Positions 8,986 through 17,093 are shown, counted from the first letter of the stretch. The stretch is DNA of 44,705 nucleotides from Marinosulfonomonas sp. (GCA_015488685.1 WFNH01000021.1:1-44705), one strand, 5' to 3'. The notes: a model not told the origin generated them from the letters alone. Program-made: numbers and translations.

Positions 8986-10287
8986 ATGAACTTTCGCAAT
9001 CTTATACTTGCAGCAACCGGCACGGCCCTGAGCGCCACTGCCGCTTCTGCCGAAACAATGGACAAGGGCGACGTGTCGTTCATGATCTTTTCCACCGTGA
9101 TGGTGCTGTTTATGATCCTGCCGGGTCTGGCGCTGTTTTACGGTGGTCTGGTGCGCAGCAAGAACATGCTGTCGGTGCTGACCCAAACCACGATGATCAC
9201 CGCGCTGGTGATGGTGGTCTGGGTGGTCTATGGCTATTCGTTTGCCTTTGGCGGCGGCACCAGCCCATTCTGGGGCGGCACTGGCAAACTGTTTTTGGCC
9301 GGTGTGACAGCGGATTCGATGTCGGCGACGTTTACCGACGGCGTGGTCATTCCCGAATTTGTTTTCATCGCCTTCCAGATGACATTCGCGGCGATCACCC
9401 CTGCCCTGATCATCGGCGCCTTTGCCGAGCGGATCAAATTTTCCGCAGTGATGATTTTCACCCTGCTGTGGGTCACCTTCGCCTATTTCCCGATTGCCCA
9501 TATGGTTTGGGACGGCGCCGGTTACATCTTTAACATGGGCGCGCTTGATTTTGCGGGTGGCACAGTTGTGCACATCAACGCCGGTGTTGCCGCATTGGTT
9601 GGTGCAATCGTGATTGGCCAGCGCAAGGGGTACGGCAAAGATATGATGGCGCCGCATTCGATGACGCTGACACTGGTTGGTGCCGCGATCCTGTGGGTTG
9701 GCTGGTTCGGCTTTAACGCCGGTTCCAATCTGGAAGCAAACGGTGGCGCCGGTCTGGCGATGATCAACACCTTTACCGCAACCGCCGGTGCGATCCTTGG
9801 CTGGACCATTGTCGAAGGCTCGATCCGCGGGAAGGTATCCCTGCTGGGCGCTGCATCCGGTATGATTGCCGGTCTGGTTGCCGTCACCCCCGCCGCCGGT
9901 TCAGTCGGCCCTGTGGGCGCGATTGTTCTGGGCGCCGGTGCCTCGATCGTTTGTTTCTTCTTTGTCACCACGGTGAAGAATAAATTCGGCTATGACGACA
10001 GTCTGGACGTGTTCGGCATCCACGGTGTTGGTGGCATCATCGGTGCGGTTGGCACGGGTATCTTTACCGCCCCGTCGCTGGGCGGCATTGGGGATGCGGA
10101 ATATGACATGGTTGGCCAGACCCTGATTCAGGCACAGGCTGTCGGGATCACCATCGTCTGGACAGCGGTTGTATCATTCGTGCTGTTCAAAGCTATCGAC
10201 ATGACCATCGGCCTGCGCGTCTCGGAAGAAGACGAAGCCCGCGGTTTGGACCTCGCAACTCACGGAGAGGCCGCTTACCACGACTGA
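8986..10287 (+). CDS. amtB: Ammonium transporter AmtB
   Basis: 433 aa. It has a signal-like N-terminus (MNFRNLILAATGTALSATAASAE) and eleven hydrophobic helices. Family hallmarks are the LPGLALFYGGLVRSKN first helix, GTVVHINAG (first pore histidine), WVGWFGFNAGSNL and DVFGIHGVGGIIGAVGTG (second pore histidine). It conducts ammonium across the inner membrane. It starts 37 nt after glnK and is followed by a strong terminator, so glnK-amtB is a two-gene operon, presumably induced by nitrogen limitation. The ATG at 8986 is preceded by AGGGGAATTGGAACA; longer frames upstream only read through glnK in another phase. Confidence 0.96.
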   Translation: MNFRNLILAATGTALSATAASAETMDKGDVSFMIFSTVMVLFMILPGLALFYGGLVRSKNMLSVLTQTTMITALVMVVWVVYGYSFAFGGGTSPFWGGTGKLFLAGVTADSMSATFTDGVVIPEFVFIAFQMTFAAITPALIIGAFAERIKFSAVMIFTLLWVTFAYFPIAHMVWDGAGYIFNMGALDFAGGTVVHINAGVAALVGAIVIGQRKGYGKDMMAPHSMTLTLVGAAILWVGWFGFNAGSNLEANGGAGLAMINTFTATAGAILGWTIVEGSIRGKVSLLGAASGMIAGLVAVTPAAGSVGPVGAIVLGAGASIVCFFFVTTVKNKFGYDDSLDVFGIHGVGGIIGAVGTGIFTAPSLGGIGDAEYDMVGQTLIQAQAVGITIVWTAVVSFVLFKAIDMTIGLRVSEEDEARGLDLATHGEAAYHD

Positions 10288-10314
10288 TATACGGTCGTAA
10301 CGAGTGTGTCAGTG

Positions 10315-10346
10315 AAAAGCCGGCGGGGGAAACCTCGCCGGCTTTT
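10315..10346 (+). terminator. Rho-independent terminator of glnK-amtB
   Basis: AAAAGCCGGCG and CGCCGGCTTTT pair around a GGGGAAACCT loop region 27 nt after the amtB stop. The A-rich and T-rich flanks make it bidirectional, so it can also end the convergent oxidoreductase gene at 10366. Confidence 0.9.
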
Positions 10347-10365
10347 GGGTTTTAGAGCGCAATTT

Positions 10366-10998
10366 CTAAGTTAAACGAACCCAAGCTGGCGAGATCGCTG
10401 TTCCCCAGCCAAGCGTGTAACCAAGATGGATGTTCAACTCGCCAACAGGCTCGATGTAGCGCGCATTTGCCAATGGCCCAGCATCAATCGCTTCGAATTC
10501 CAGATCCGTGACCATAGTTGCTACGGCTTTCTTGGCGTCTGCATCATCCCCTGCAAGCAGAACCTGAACAGCCGGATTTCCCTTCCGCACCTCGAACGGA
10601 AGTGCCTGCCAGAACACAGTATTAAAGGCCTTCACAACATGTGCATCCGGGGCAAGTTTGGCGATTTCCTCGGCGGCCGAGGTGGTGTGACCGATCGTCA
10701 GAGCCATATAATCGGGCGTAATGGGATTGGTGATGTCGATCAGTATTTTGCCAGTCAGGTTGCCCGCCTCTTTGATTGCCGCTGCGGCTGAATCATAAGG
10801 GGTGGCAAGGATCACAATGTCGGCGCCCGATACCGCATCGGCGATAGTTTTACCCTGCACGTTGCTGCCGATTTCAGCGGCTAGTCGTTCAGCCACTTCG
10901 ACATCCTTGTGCGCAAGCGTAACATTTTGACCTTTGGCCGCGAACAGGCGGGCGAGACCAAGACCCATGTTACCGGGTCCGATAATTGCGATACTCAT
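10366..10998 (-). CDS. NADPH-dependent F420 reductase-like oxidoreductase
   Basis: 210 aa. A Rossmann fold begins at the start codon (MSIAIIGPGNMGLGLARLFA, GxGxxG-like), followed by ADIVILATPYDS and ILIDITNPI, characteristic of the F420H2:NADP oxidoreductase-like NAD(P)-binding family. Rhodobacteraceae are not known to make F420, so the actual substrate is probably another small molecule and the name only reflects fold. The ATG at 10998 has GGAGAAACAATC just upstream; a longer frame to 11037 lacks a good site. It is divergent from a LysR regulator 99 nt away, the usual arrangement of regulator and target. Confidence 0.82.
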   Translation of the reverse strand: MSIAIIGPGNMGLGLARLFAAKGQNVTLAHKDVEVAERLAAEIGSNVQGKTIADAVSGADIVILATPYDSAAAAIKEAGNLTGKILIDITNPITPDYMALTIGHTTSAAEEIAKLAPDAHVVKAFNTVFWQALPFEVRKGNPAVQVLLAGDDADAKKAVATMVTDLEFEAIDAGPLANARYIEPVGELNIHLGYTLGWGTAISPAWVRLT

Positions 10999-11097
10999 GA
11001 TTGTTTCTCCTTTGTTTAAATCATGCCCCTTTTTCATTCATTCACATGTTGCGATAAATACTTTGTTTTGACATATACTAGGTATCAGGAGTATCGA

Positions 11098-12000
11098 ATG
11101 GATCGACTAAAAAGCATCGAGGTTTTCGTCAAAACCGTGGAGGCCGGATCATTTGCGGGCGTTGCCGAGCAGTTCGGCATGACCGCACCGATGGTTGGCC
11201 GCCATGTGCGCGCACTTGAGGATGCCTTGGGAACCCAGCTTCTGAACCGGACGACACGCCGCCATTCCCTGACCGAGGCGGGACGTATCTATTATGAAAG
11301 GTCCAAAGCAATTCTGGCCGAGTTAGAGGCCGCTGACGCAAGCGTTGCACAGATGCGATCAATCCCGCGGGGTGTTCTTAGGATCGGTGCGCCGGTTATT
11401 TTTGGCTCGGCCTGCCTAGCGCCCCTGTTGCCCGAATATTTTGCCGCCAATCCAGAGGTGCGGGTGGAAATGACGCTTAACAACCGTGTCTTTGATTTGC
11501 TGGACGAAGGGTATGATCTGGTCATCCGAACAGGCAGTTTGCCTGACAGCGGTTTGATTGCACGCGCGCTTGCACCTTACAGGTTGGTTGCCTGTGCTTC
11601 CCCTGAATACCTTGCGCGAAAGGGAATGCCGCCCCATCCAGAGGATCTTGCGTCACATTCCTGTTTTGGGTTTCACCCGGGGTCTGAATTTGACACATGG
11701 TATTTTACAACCTCCGAGTCCGGTGGTGATGTGATCCCGGTTCAGGTGACTGGCCCGATGGCTGCGAATGACGGCCATGCGCTTCGTGCGGCAGCACTGG
11801 GTGGGGCCGGGATCGTGCTTCAGGCAGAAGCGCTGCTGTCACCCGATCTGAAAGCGGGGCGTCTGGTCAGGGTGCTTGAGAACTATCCCCCGCAGGCATT
11901 GCCCACGAGTGTTCTGTATTCTCCGACAAGGGCGATCACGCCGAAACTCAGAAGCTTTATCACCTTTCTGACGGCCCATTTCGGGATGGTGAACAGGTGA
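11098..12000 (+). CDS. LysR-family transcriptional regulator
   Basis: 300 aa. The N-terminal winged helix-turn-helix (about 1-60: MDRLKSIEVFVKTVEAGSF ... LNRTTRRHSLTEAGR) is typical LysR, followed by the effector domain (about 90-295; RIGAPVIFGSACLAPLLPEY). The ATG at 11098 has AGGAG six bases upstream; the longer frame from 11023 crosses the promoter. A TATACT hexamer at 11074-11079 with TTGCGA 19 nt before it is a possible promoter. Divergent position suggests it controls the oxidoreductase at 10366-10998 and itself, probably through sites in the 99-nt spacer. The effector is unknown. Confidence 0.9.
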   Translation: MDRLKSIEVFVKTVEAGSFAGVAEQFGMTAPMVGRHVRALEDALGTQLLNRTTRRHSLTEAGRIYYERSKAILAELEAADASVAQMRSIPRGVLRIGAPVIFGSACLAPLLPEYFAANPEVRVEMTLNNRVFDLLDEGYDLVIRTGSLPDSGLIARALAPYRLVACASPEYLARKGMPPHPEDLASHSCFGFHPGSEFDTWYFTTSESGGDVIPVQVTGPMAANDGHALRAAALGGAGIVLQAEALLSPDLKAGRLVRVLENYPPQALPTSVLYSPTRAITPKLRSFITFLTAHFGMVNR

Positions 12001-12006
12001 AGCCGG

Positions 12007-12045
12007 GTGCCTGACACGAGCAAACCGATTGCTCATGTCAGGCAC
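12007..12045. terminator. Long hairpin between convergent genes
   Basis: GTGCCTGACA pairs with TGTCAGGCAC and an inner GAGC/GCTC extends the stem after one mismatch, around a nine-base loop. It fills the 57-nt space between the LysR stop and the aminotransferase stop. There is no T-run, so it may be a bidirectional barrier or a stabilising 3' structure rather than a classical terminator. Confidence 0.6.
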
Positions 12046-12057
12046 AGTGTTGGCGGG

Positions 12058-13245
12058 TTATATCCCCGTATCGATAATCGCCTTGGCCAGCATCGGAATG
12101 GTGGCCTCGTTCAGGCCCGCGATGTTCATGCGGCTGTCGCCGATCATATAGATCCCGTGCTCGGCCCGCAGGCGCTCGACCTGCTCGGGCGTTGCCCCAA
12201 GGCGCGAGAACATGCCGCGGTGCTGGGCCAGAAAGCCGAAACGGTCTGACCCCGACAGGCGTTGCAATTCGCCCGCCAGTTGGGTGCGCAGAGCCAACAT
12301 GCCTAGGCGGACGTTTTCCAGTTCTTCCATCCAGTCGTCGCGCAGCACCTTGTCTTGCAGGATCATCGTCACCAGCCGCGCGCCATGATCCGGCGGGAAG
12401 GAATAGTTCTGGCGGTTCAGGTAGGCCAGGGTGCTTTGAGCCAGCGGTTTGTTCCCTGCGTCCTGCGAGACCGTCATCAGAATACCGGTGCGTTCGCGGT
12501 AGATCCCGAAGTTTTTCGAGCAACTGGCAGCAATGATGGTTTCCGGCAGGCTTGAGGCCACCAGCCGCACCCCTGCCGCATCAACATCCAACCCGTCGCC
12601 AAAGCCCTGATAGGCGATGTCGATAAACGGCACCGCGCCGGTTTTTTGCAAAGATTCCACAACCTCGGCCCATTGGGTCATGTTCAGGTTGGCGCCGGTC
12701 GGGTTGTGGCAGCATCCGTGCAGCAACACCACGTCACCGGCTTTGACACCGGCCAGATCGGCCATCATGCCGTCAAAATCCACACCACGGGTGGCGTCAT
12801 CGAAATAGCGGTACTCGGCCATCTTCATGCCGACGTATTTGATGATCGAGGGGTGGTTGGGCCATGTCGGGTTGGACAGCCAGATGGTGGCGTCAGGGTT
12901 GGCCATTTTGATCAGTTCAACCCCTTGGCGGATCGCGCCTGTGCCGCCGGGTGTGGCGGCAGCGGCCACACGATCACGCGGCACGGCATCGCCCAGCACC
13001 AGATCGACCATTGCGTCGCCATAGGCCGGATCACCGGCAAGGGCTGTGTATTTTTTCGTTGTCTCGACCTCCCACAGACGTTTTTCTGCGGCTTTGATGG
13101 CGCGCATCACCGGTGTGTTGCCGCTGGCATCCTTGTAAATACCGACGCCAAGGTCGATTTTGTCGGTGCGCGGGTCTTCGCGGAACATCTGCATCAGTTG
13201 CAGGATTTTATCGGCGGGTTGCGGGGTCAGGTTGGTCAGCATCAT
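12058..13245 (-). CDS. Class I aromatic/aspartate-type aminotransferase
   Basis: 395 aa PLP enzyme of the AspC/TyrB type. Visible motifs: IDLGVGIYKDASG at the N-terminus, TPGGTGAIRQG (phosphate-binding region), HGCCHNPTGAN, FIDIAYQGFG, the Schiff-base lysine in SCSKNFGIYRERTG (Lys244), and the substrate-carboxylate arginine in GDSRMNIAGLNE. These enzymes move amino groups between aspartate, tyrosine, phenylalanine and 2-oxo acids, and many also accept cysteine. Its start overlaps the stop of the sulfurtransferase gene by 4 nt, so the pair is co-translated, which points to a link with 3-mercaptopyruvate (see findings). Confidence 0.92.
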   Translation of the reverse strand: MMLTNLTPQPADKILQLMQMFREDPRTDKIDLGVGIYKDASGNTPVMRAIKAAEKRLWEVETTKKYTALAGDPAYGDAMVDLVLGDAVPRDRVAAAATPGGTGAIRQGVELIKMANPDATIWLSNPTWPNHPSIIKYVGMKMAEYRYFDDATRGVDFDGMMADLAGVKAGDVVLLHGCCHNPTGANLNMTQWAEVVESLQKTGAVPFIDIAYQGFGDGLDVDAAGVRLVASSLPETIIAASCSKNFGIYRERTGILMTVSQDAGNKPLAQSTLAYLNRQNYSFPPDHGARLVTMILQDKVLRDDWMEELENVRLGMLALRTQLAGELQRLSGSDRFGFLAQHRGMFSRLGATPEQVERLRAEHGIYMIGDSRMNIAGLNEATIPMLAKAIIDTGI

Positions 13246-14099
13246 GCGTCTCCGGTTACGACTTTCAGATCATTGTACATACCCCATTCGGACCACGATC
13301 CGTCATAGACCGAATGTTTGCGGTGCCCGATCCGTTCCAGCGCAAGGCTGGTGATACAGGCGGTCACGCCGGACCCGCAGGTGTTGATCACGGGTTTGGA
13401 CAGGTCCACGCCAGCGGATTCGAATATCGTCTTTAGCTGGTCGGGGGATTTCATTGTGCCGTCCTTGTTCAGCAGGTCGGCGTAATAGACGTTCTTGGAA
13501 TTCGGGATGTGGCCCCTGCGCAGCCCCTCGCGCGGTTCGGGTTCTTCGCCGCGAAAACGACCGGGGGAACGCGCATCGACGATTTCATAATCGCCCAGTT
13601 TGCTGGCCGCGGCGACCTGTGTCACGTCCTTGACCAGTTGCGCCTGCCGGCTGACCGTCATGTGGCGATCACGGATCACTGGGGGCATATCATCAACCGG
13701 GCGCCCTTCGGACAGCCATTTGGGCAGGCCGCCGTCCAGCACGGCGATGTCATTCTTGCCCATCAGGCGAAACAGCCACCAGACGCGGGGCGATACCAGA
13801 ATACCGGCGCTGTCATAGACCACCACCTGATGCCCGTCACCAACTCCCATCGCCCGCATCCGCGACATGAATTTTTCAATCGGCGGTGCCATATGCGGCA
13901 ATTCCGATCGGTGATCGGCCACATCGTCAATATCGAAATGGCGGGCGTTGGGGATGTGGGCTTCCCTGTATTCGGCAAAGGCATCGCGCTCGGGCTCATC
14001 CAGAAACCACGAGGCATCGAATATCCGCAAATCGGGGCTGTTCAGGTGATCAGCCAGCCAGGCGGTGGAAACCAGTGTTTTCGGATCATCGTTCGACAT
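13242..14099 (-). CDS. sseA: 3-mercaptopyruvate sulfurtransferase
   Basis: 285 aa with two rhodanese domains (about 8-135 and 160-280). The catalytic loop INTCGSGVTACI (Cys241) is the CG[ST]GVTA form typical of mercaptopyruvate sulfurtransferases rather than thiosulfate sulfurtransferases. It moves the sulfur of 3-mercaptopyruvate onto cyanide, thiols or thioredoxin, leaving pyruvate. I chose ATG 14099 (MSNDDPKTLV), with AGGGG about 7 nt upstream, over the TTG at 14117. It is the first gene of the pair with the aminotransferase. Confidence 0.92.
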   Translation of the reverse strand: MSNDDPKTLVSTAWLADHLNSPDLRIFDASWFLDEPERDAFAEYREAHIPNARHFDIDDVADHRSELPHMAPPIEKFMSRMRAMGVGDGHQVVVYDSAGILVSPRVWWLFRLMGKNDIAVLDGGLPKWLSEGRPVDDMPPVIRDRHMTVSRQAQLVKDVTQVAAASKLGDYEIVDARSPGRFRGEEPEPREGLRRGHIPNSKNVYYADLLNKDGTMKSPDQLKTIFESAGVDLSKPVINTCGSGVTACITSLALERIGHRKHSVYDGSWSEWGMYNDLKVVTGDA

Positions 14100-14198
14100 G
14101 GGAACCCCTGTTAGCAATTATCCCGTATGGCCTAGCGCGAGGGGGGCACGCTGGCAAGGGATTCGGGCGCCCCGTGTATCAGGACGCCCGCAATTCTA

Positions 14199-14480
14199 TT
14201 ACTTGGCCATCATCTTTTTGACCATGCCAACAATGGCCAGCAGCACACCGCCGCCAACACCGCCCGAGGCAACCTGACCGACAATCGCGCCAACATCCAT
14301 GCCGCCACCGCCAGCCATTCCGCCAGCCCCCAGCATTCCTAAAATCTGACCACCCAGGCCGCCACCGACAAGACCGGCAATCGTATTGCCAAGGGTGCCA
14401 AGGCTAAGGTTCTTCATTAGTCCACCAGCAACATTGCCGCCAACGGCCCCCGAGAGCAGTCCTATAATTAATTCCATCAT
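14199..14480 (-). CDS. Glycine-rich small membrane protein, unknown function
   Basis: 93 aa, about one third glycine, with alternating hydrophobic and glycine-zipper stretches (LSGAVGGNVAGG, TIAGLVGGGLGGQILG, GVGGGVLLAIVGM) and a short cationic end (VKKMMAK). The start is set by AGGAGG eight bases before the first of two adjacent ATGs at 14480; an in-frame TTG at 14687 would add about 69 unrelated residues and is rejected. Glycine zippers of this kind pack membrane helices or form oligomers. I do not recognise the family. It has its own leader region and is followed by a bulged GC hairpin without T-run. Confidence 0.7.
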   Translation of the reverse strand: MMELIIGLLSGAVGGNVAGGLMKNLSLGTLGNTIAGLVGGGLGGQILGMLGAGGMAGGGGMDVGAIVGQVASGGVGGGVLLAIVGMVKKMMAK

Positions 14481-14814
14481 GATTTTTCCTCCTAAATGGG
14501 CAAATAAGCACACCACAACAGCACAGCCCGATACTGAAGATAAAACCAATCTACCCTGAAACAGGTGTTTATCAACATTTGTTAATGGTTTCCGTTGGGG
14601 CATCCATAACAATCCGCCAGCTATCAAGCTGTCCAATCCTGCCAAACAGCCCCGTATTTTTGACCTTCTCAATTTAGGTTTTTCCAAGCTTACCCCGCTG
14701 GCAATATACTGGAAAACCTAGTGAAAATCCCTAAAAGACGTATTGCATGGAATACAGAAAGGGCGCAAAGCAGCCCGCTTTGCGCCCCCTTTTCATACCC
14801 TAACCCGAAAGGTG
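14481..14814. other. Gene-free intergenic region
   Basis: 334 nt between the glycine-rich protein start and the Hsp20 stop. It holds the leader and probable promoter of the glycine-rich gene on the minus strand (a possible TTGATA / TAGATT pair, spacing 16, in the stretch 14540-14580), and the Hsp20 terminator at 14761-14787. No plausible short gene with a ribosome binding site was seen on either strand. The DNA is AT-richer than its surroundings. Confidence 0.5.
14761..14787 (-). terminator. Terminator of the Hsp20 gene
   Basis: A perfect 11-bp stem (GGGCGCAAAGC / GCTTTGCGCCC) with a five-base loop, followed on the minus strand by TTTCTG and on the plus strand by CCCTTTT. It lies 27 nt past the Hsp20 stop. 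Confidence 0.85.
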
Positions 14815-15297
14815 TTAGTGTGTCTTCTTGGTCTTCTTGGGTTTGCTTTCAACCGCTTTGGTTTCCACCGGCAGATCGGATGCGATTTTGATCTGGCGTG
14901 GTTTCAGTGCTTCGGGCACTTCGCGCACCAGATCGATGTGCAGCATGCCATCGGTATGGGCGGCCCCCACTACGCGGACATGTTCGGCCAAGTGGAAGCG
15001 GCGCTCGAACGCACGGGTGGCGATGCCGCGGTGCAGATAGACGCGCTCGTCTTCTTCCTCGGCTTTGCGGGCGGTGACGATCAACGCCCCTTCACGCACT
15101 TCGACCGACAGGTCATCATCGGAAAAACCTGCAACGGCAATGGTGATCCGCCAAGAATCTTCGCCGGTTTTTTCGATGTTATATGGGGGGTAGCTTTGCT
15201 TGCCAGCGTCATTGGTGAATACGCGATCCATCAGATCTGCGATCTGGTCAAACCCGACAGTGGCACGGTAAAGCGGTGTAAGGTCAAGATTTCTCAT
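14815..15297 (-). CDS. Hsp20 / small heat-shock protein
   Basis: 160 aa. The alpha-crystallin domain spans about 35-130: PPYNIEKTGEDSWRITIAVAGF, DDLSVEVREGALIV, the YLHRGIATRAFERRFHLAEHV block typical of alphaproteobacterial IbpA-like proteins, and GMLHIDLVREVPE. An IxI-type motif (RQIKIAS) needed for oligomer assembly follows, then a lysine-rich tail (KPKKTKKTH). It acts as an ATP-independent holdase. I chose the ATG at 15297 (MRNLDLTPLYR, the family's usual start) with AAGGA upstream; the ATG at 15318 has its AGAAGG directly adjacent, too close. A candidate heat-shock promoter lies at 15396-15428. Confidence 0.92.
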   Translation of the reverse strand: MRNLDLTPLYRATVGFDQIADLMDRVFTNDAGKQSYPPYNIEKTGEDSWRITIAVAGFSDDDLSVEVREGALIVTARKAEEEDERVYLHRGIATRAFERRFHLAEHVRVVGAAHTDGMLHIDLVREVPEALKPRQIKIASDLPVETKAVESKPKKTKKTH

Positions 15298-15395
15298 GGT
15301 TTTTTCATCCTTCTTCAAGCGATAAAATGTGGTGCCTTCCGGTATTGGACAGGCTGTCTTACTGACCGGACCCGCTAAACGGCATCCGGCTAATC

Positions 15396-15428
15396 ATAAA
15401 ATAAGTAAGCGATTTTCAGGTTTCAAGA
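15396..15428 (-). promoter_or_regulatory. Candidate RpoH-type heat-shock promoter for Hsp20
   Basis: On the minus strand a perfect CTTGAAA (positions 15427-15421), the -35 element of sigma-32 promoters, is followed after about 13 nt by CTTACTTAT, a weak match to the CCCCATNT -10. It lies about 100 nt upstream of the Hsp20 start and directly after the stop of the preceding protease gene. The -10 match is poor, so this is tentative. Confidence 0.4.
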
Positions 15429-15430
15429 CC

Positions 15431-16297
15431 CTAGGGGCGCACAAATTTTGCGCTGCCACTGCGGGTGCCAACACCCACTTGCAATTGCCTTGGGGCTATG
15501 GATTTAACCGGCAAAACGCCCTTGCCGGTCCGAAAAGCAGTATACAGATCATTCACCATCGCGGGCAACTCCATGCCAAATGAGACCTTTTGACCGTCAT
15601 AAAAGCCGCCGCTGGAAATAATCGAGACAATCCGCGCACGGTTGCCGGACATGTCGAAAACCGGCGCACCGGACGACCCGAAGGTCACATCGCAGCTAAA
15701 GGCAATCAGCCCGTCACGACGCCCCAGAACACCACAATGCCGTTGTTGCGACAGGGCATTTTCACGGCCAATCGCATAGGAAACCACGGCCACTTCGCGC
15801 CCCAATCCGTCAAAAGATTGCACCAGATATGGCGCTGCTACTGCAGCAGGAATAGGGTGGTCCAATTGCAAAAGTGCAACATCGTGCCGGATTTGCTGTA
15901 ATCCATCATCCCCTTTATACTGATACAAAGGATGCACCACACCACGGGCGACCTTGCGCACGGCAACAGATTTCCCGTCACGCATACCTGCTTTGAATAT
16001 GATCCCGGTCGGATCATTACGCTTGCCCGTATCGGGATCAAACAGGCAATGACCGGCTGTCAGCACGATATCGGAGCGCAACAGAACACCCGTGCAAAAC
16101 CCGTCAGAACCGATATCGACACGGCCCACGGCCTCCCATCCGAACACGTCTGACCGGGTGGTCAGGCGGCGCAAACTGGAATCACTTTGTGCAACAGTCG
16201 GTGCAAGAACCGCAAAAAAATATGAAAGAACGACACCGCATTTCAATAGCCCCGTGATGCCGTCTATACCTGCATTACGGGCGGACAAATTTCGCAC
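15431..16297 (-). CDS. Secreted trypsin-like serine protease (downstream copy)
   Basis: 288 aa from the GTG at 16297. An S1-family chymotrypsin fold shows the full triad: His83 in LTAGHC, Asp139 in RHDVALLQL and Ser209 in GSSGAPVF. A hydrophobic signal segment (GVVLSYFFAVLAPTVAQ) should send it out of the cytoplasm. The start is uncertain: the GTG overlaps the upstream protease gene by 23 nt, while an in-frame TTG at 16246 (then KCGVVLSYFF) would give a more ordinary signal peptide and a 28-nt gap. It is a paralogue of the neighbouring gene, sharing WEAVGR, CTG, the triad contexts, VVSYA.GR and the terminal AKFVRP. Target substrates are unknown. Confidence 0.85.
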   Translation of the reverse strand: MRNLSARNAGIDGITGLLKCGVVLSYFFAVLAPTVAQSDSSLRRLTTRSDVFGWEAVGRVDIGSDGFCTGVLLRSDIVLTAGHCLFDPDTGKRNDPTGIIFKAGMRDGKSVAVRKVARGVVHPLYQYKGDDGLQQIRHDVALLQLDHPIPAAVAAPYLVQSFDGLGREVAVVSYAIGRENALSQQRHCGVLGRRDGLIAFSCDVTFGSSGAPVFDMSGNRARIVSIISSGGFYDGQKVSFGMELPAMVNDLYTAFRTGKGVLPVKSIAPRQLQVGVGTRSGSAKFVRP

Positions 16298-17093
16298 CTG
16301 TGTGATCTAACGGGCCTTGCATAATTATACGCTGCGAGGTGGGTTCAAACGTTTGAAACGGCCCTTCGGTTTCTTTCAGCTTTTCCAGAACCACTTGCAA
16401 CGGTTCAGCCAGCGACATGCCCAGCGCCACCTTTCGCCCCTGCACCTCGGCCATCGCCGACACAACGGATACAATCTGCGGGTTTCCGTTTTCCATATTG
16501 AATACCGGCGCACCACTGGCCCCGAAATCCACATCGCACGACATAATCAAATTCCCCGATTGTCGCGCCAGTACGCGGCAGCTTTCTTCTATTGACGGAG
16601 AATCCGCCCGCCCGCGAGCATAGGAAACCACCCCGACCATCGCCCCCTTGCGCGGCCTTGGACCGGTGGAAAACGGTGTGATCGAGGTTTTGTGGATTGG
16701 ACGGGTCAATTGCAGCACTGCAATATCGTTGCGCACACGGATATCACGGGAATTCACCGCATAGGTATATTCCGGATGCACCACCGCCCGTTTCACACGT
16801 GCATAGGCCGTGGCCCGCCCGCCGCGCCATCCGGCCAGAAACTCGATCTTGGTGGCGTCCACCTGTTTGCGACTATCCTTGTCAAACATGCAATGCGCCG
16901 CGGTCAGCACCAGATCAGGCGCGATCAAGGCACCAGTGCACATGCTTGTTCCGGCGATGTTCAAACGCCCGACGGCCTCCCAACCGCGACTGTCGTCGCC
17001 AGTTACCATCTTGCGCAGCCCGCTATGCTCCTCGGAATACCCCGCCGAGGCAAAACCGGCCAGAAAGACCAGAACACTTAAGAAAAACCGCAT
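16275..17093 (-). CDS. Secreted trypsin-like serine protease (upstream copy)
   Basis: 272 aa. A clear signal peptide (MRFFLSVLVFLAGFASA) is followed by an S1-type protease domain: His67 in LTAAHC, Asp123 in RNDIAVLQL, Ser193 in GASGAPVF. Length and triad spacing are near-identical to the downstream copy, and both end in the same AKFVRP, so they arose by tandem duplication. The start has GGAGGAAGT just before the ATG. It is the first gene of a two-gene unit lying downstream of the glycolate oxidase genes on the same strand, with 61 nt between glcF and this gene's start. Confidence 0.9.
   Translation of the reverse strand: MRFFLSVLVFLAGFASAGYSEEHSGLRKMVTGDDSRGWEAVGRLNIAGTSMCTGALIAPDLVLTAAHCMFDKDSRKQVDATKIEFLAGWRGGRATAYARVKRAVVHPEYTYAVNSRDIRVRNDIAVLQLTRPIHKTSITPFSTGPRPRKGAMVGVVSYARGRADSPSIEESCRVLARQSGNLIMSCDVDFGASGAPVFNMENGNPQIVSVVSAMAEVQGRKVALGMSLAEPLQVVLEKLKETEGPFQTFEPTSQRIIMQGPLDHTGAKFVRP

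Noticed and set aside
14481-14687. TTG-started extension of the glycine-rich protein (162 aa)
   Set aside because: AGGAGG and two ATGs at 14480 give a normal start; the extension is polar, non-conserved-looking and lies in the leader.
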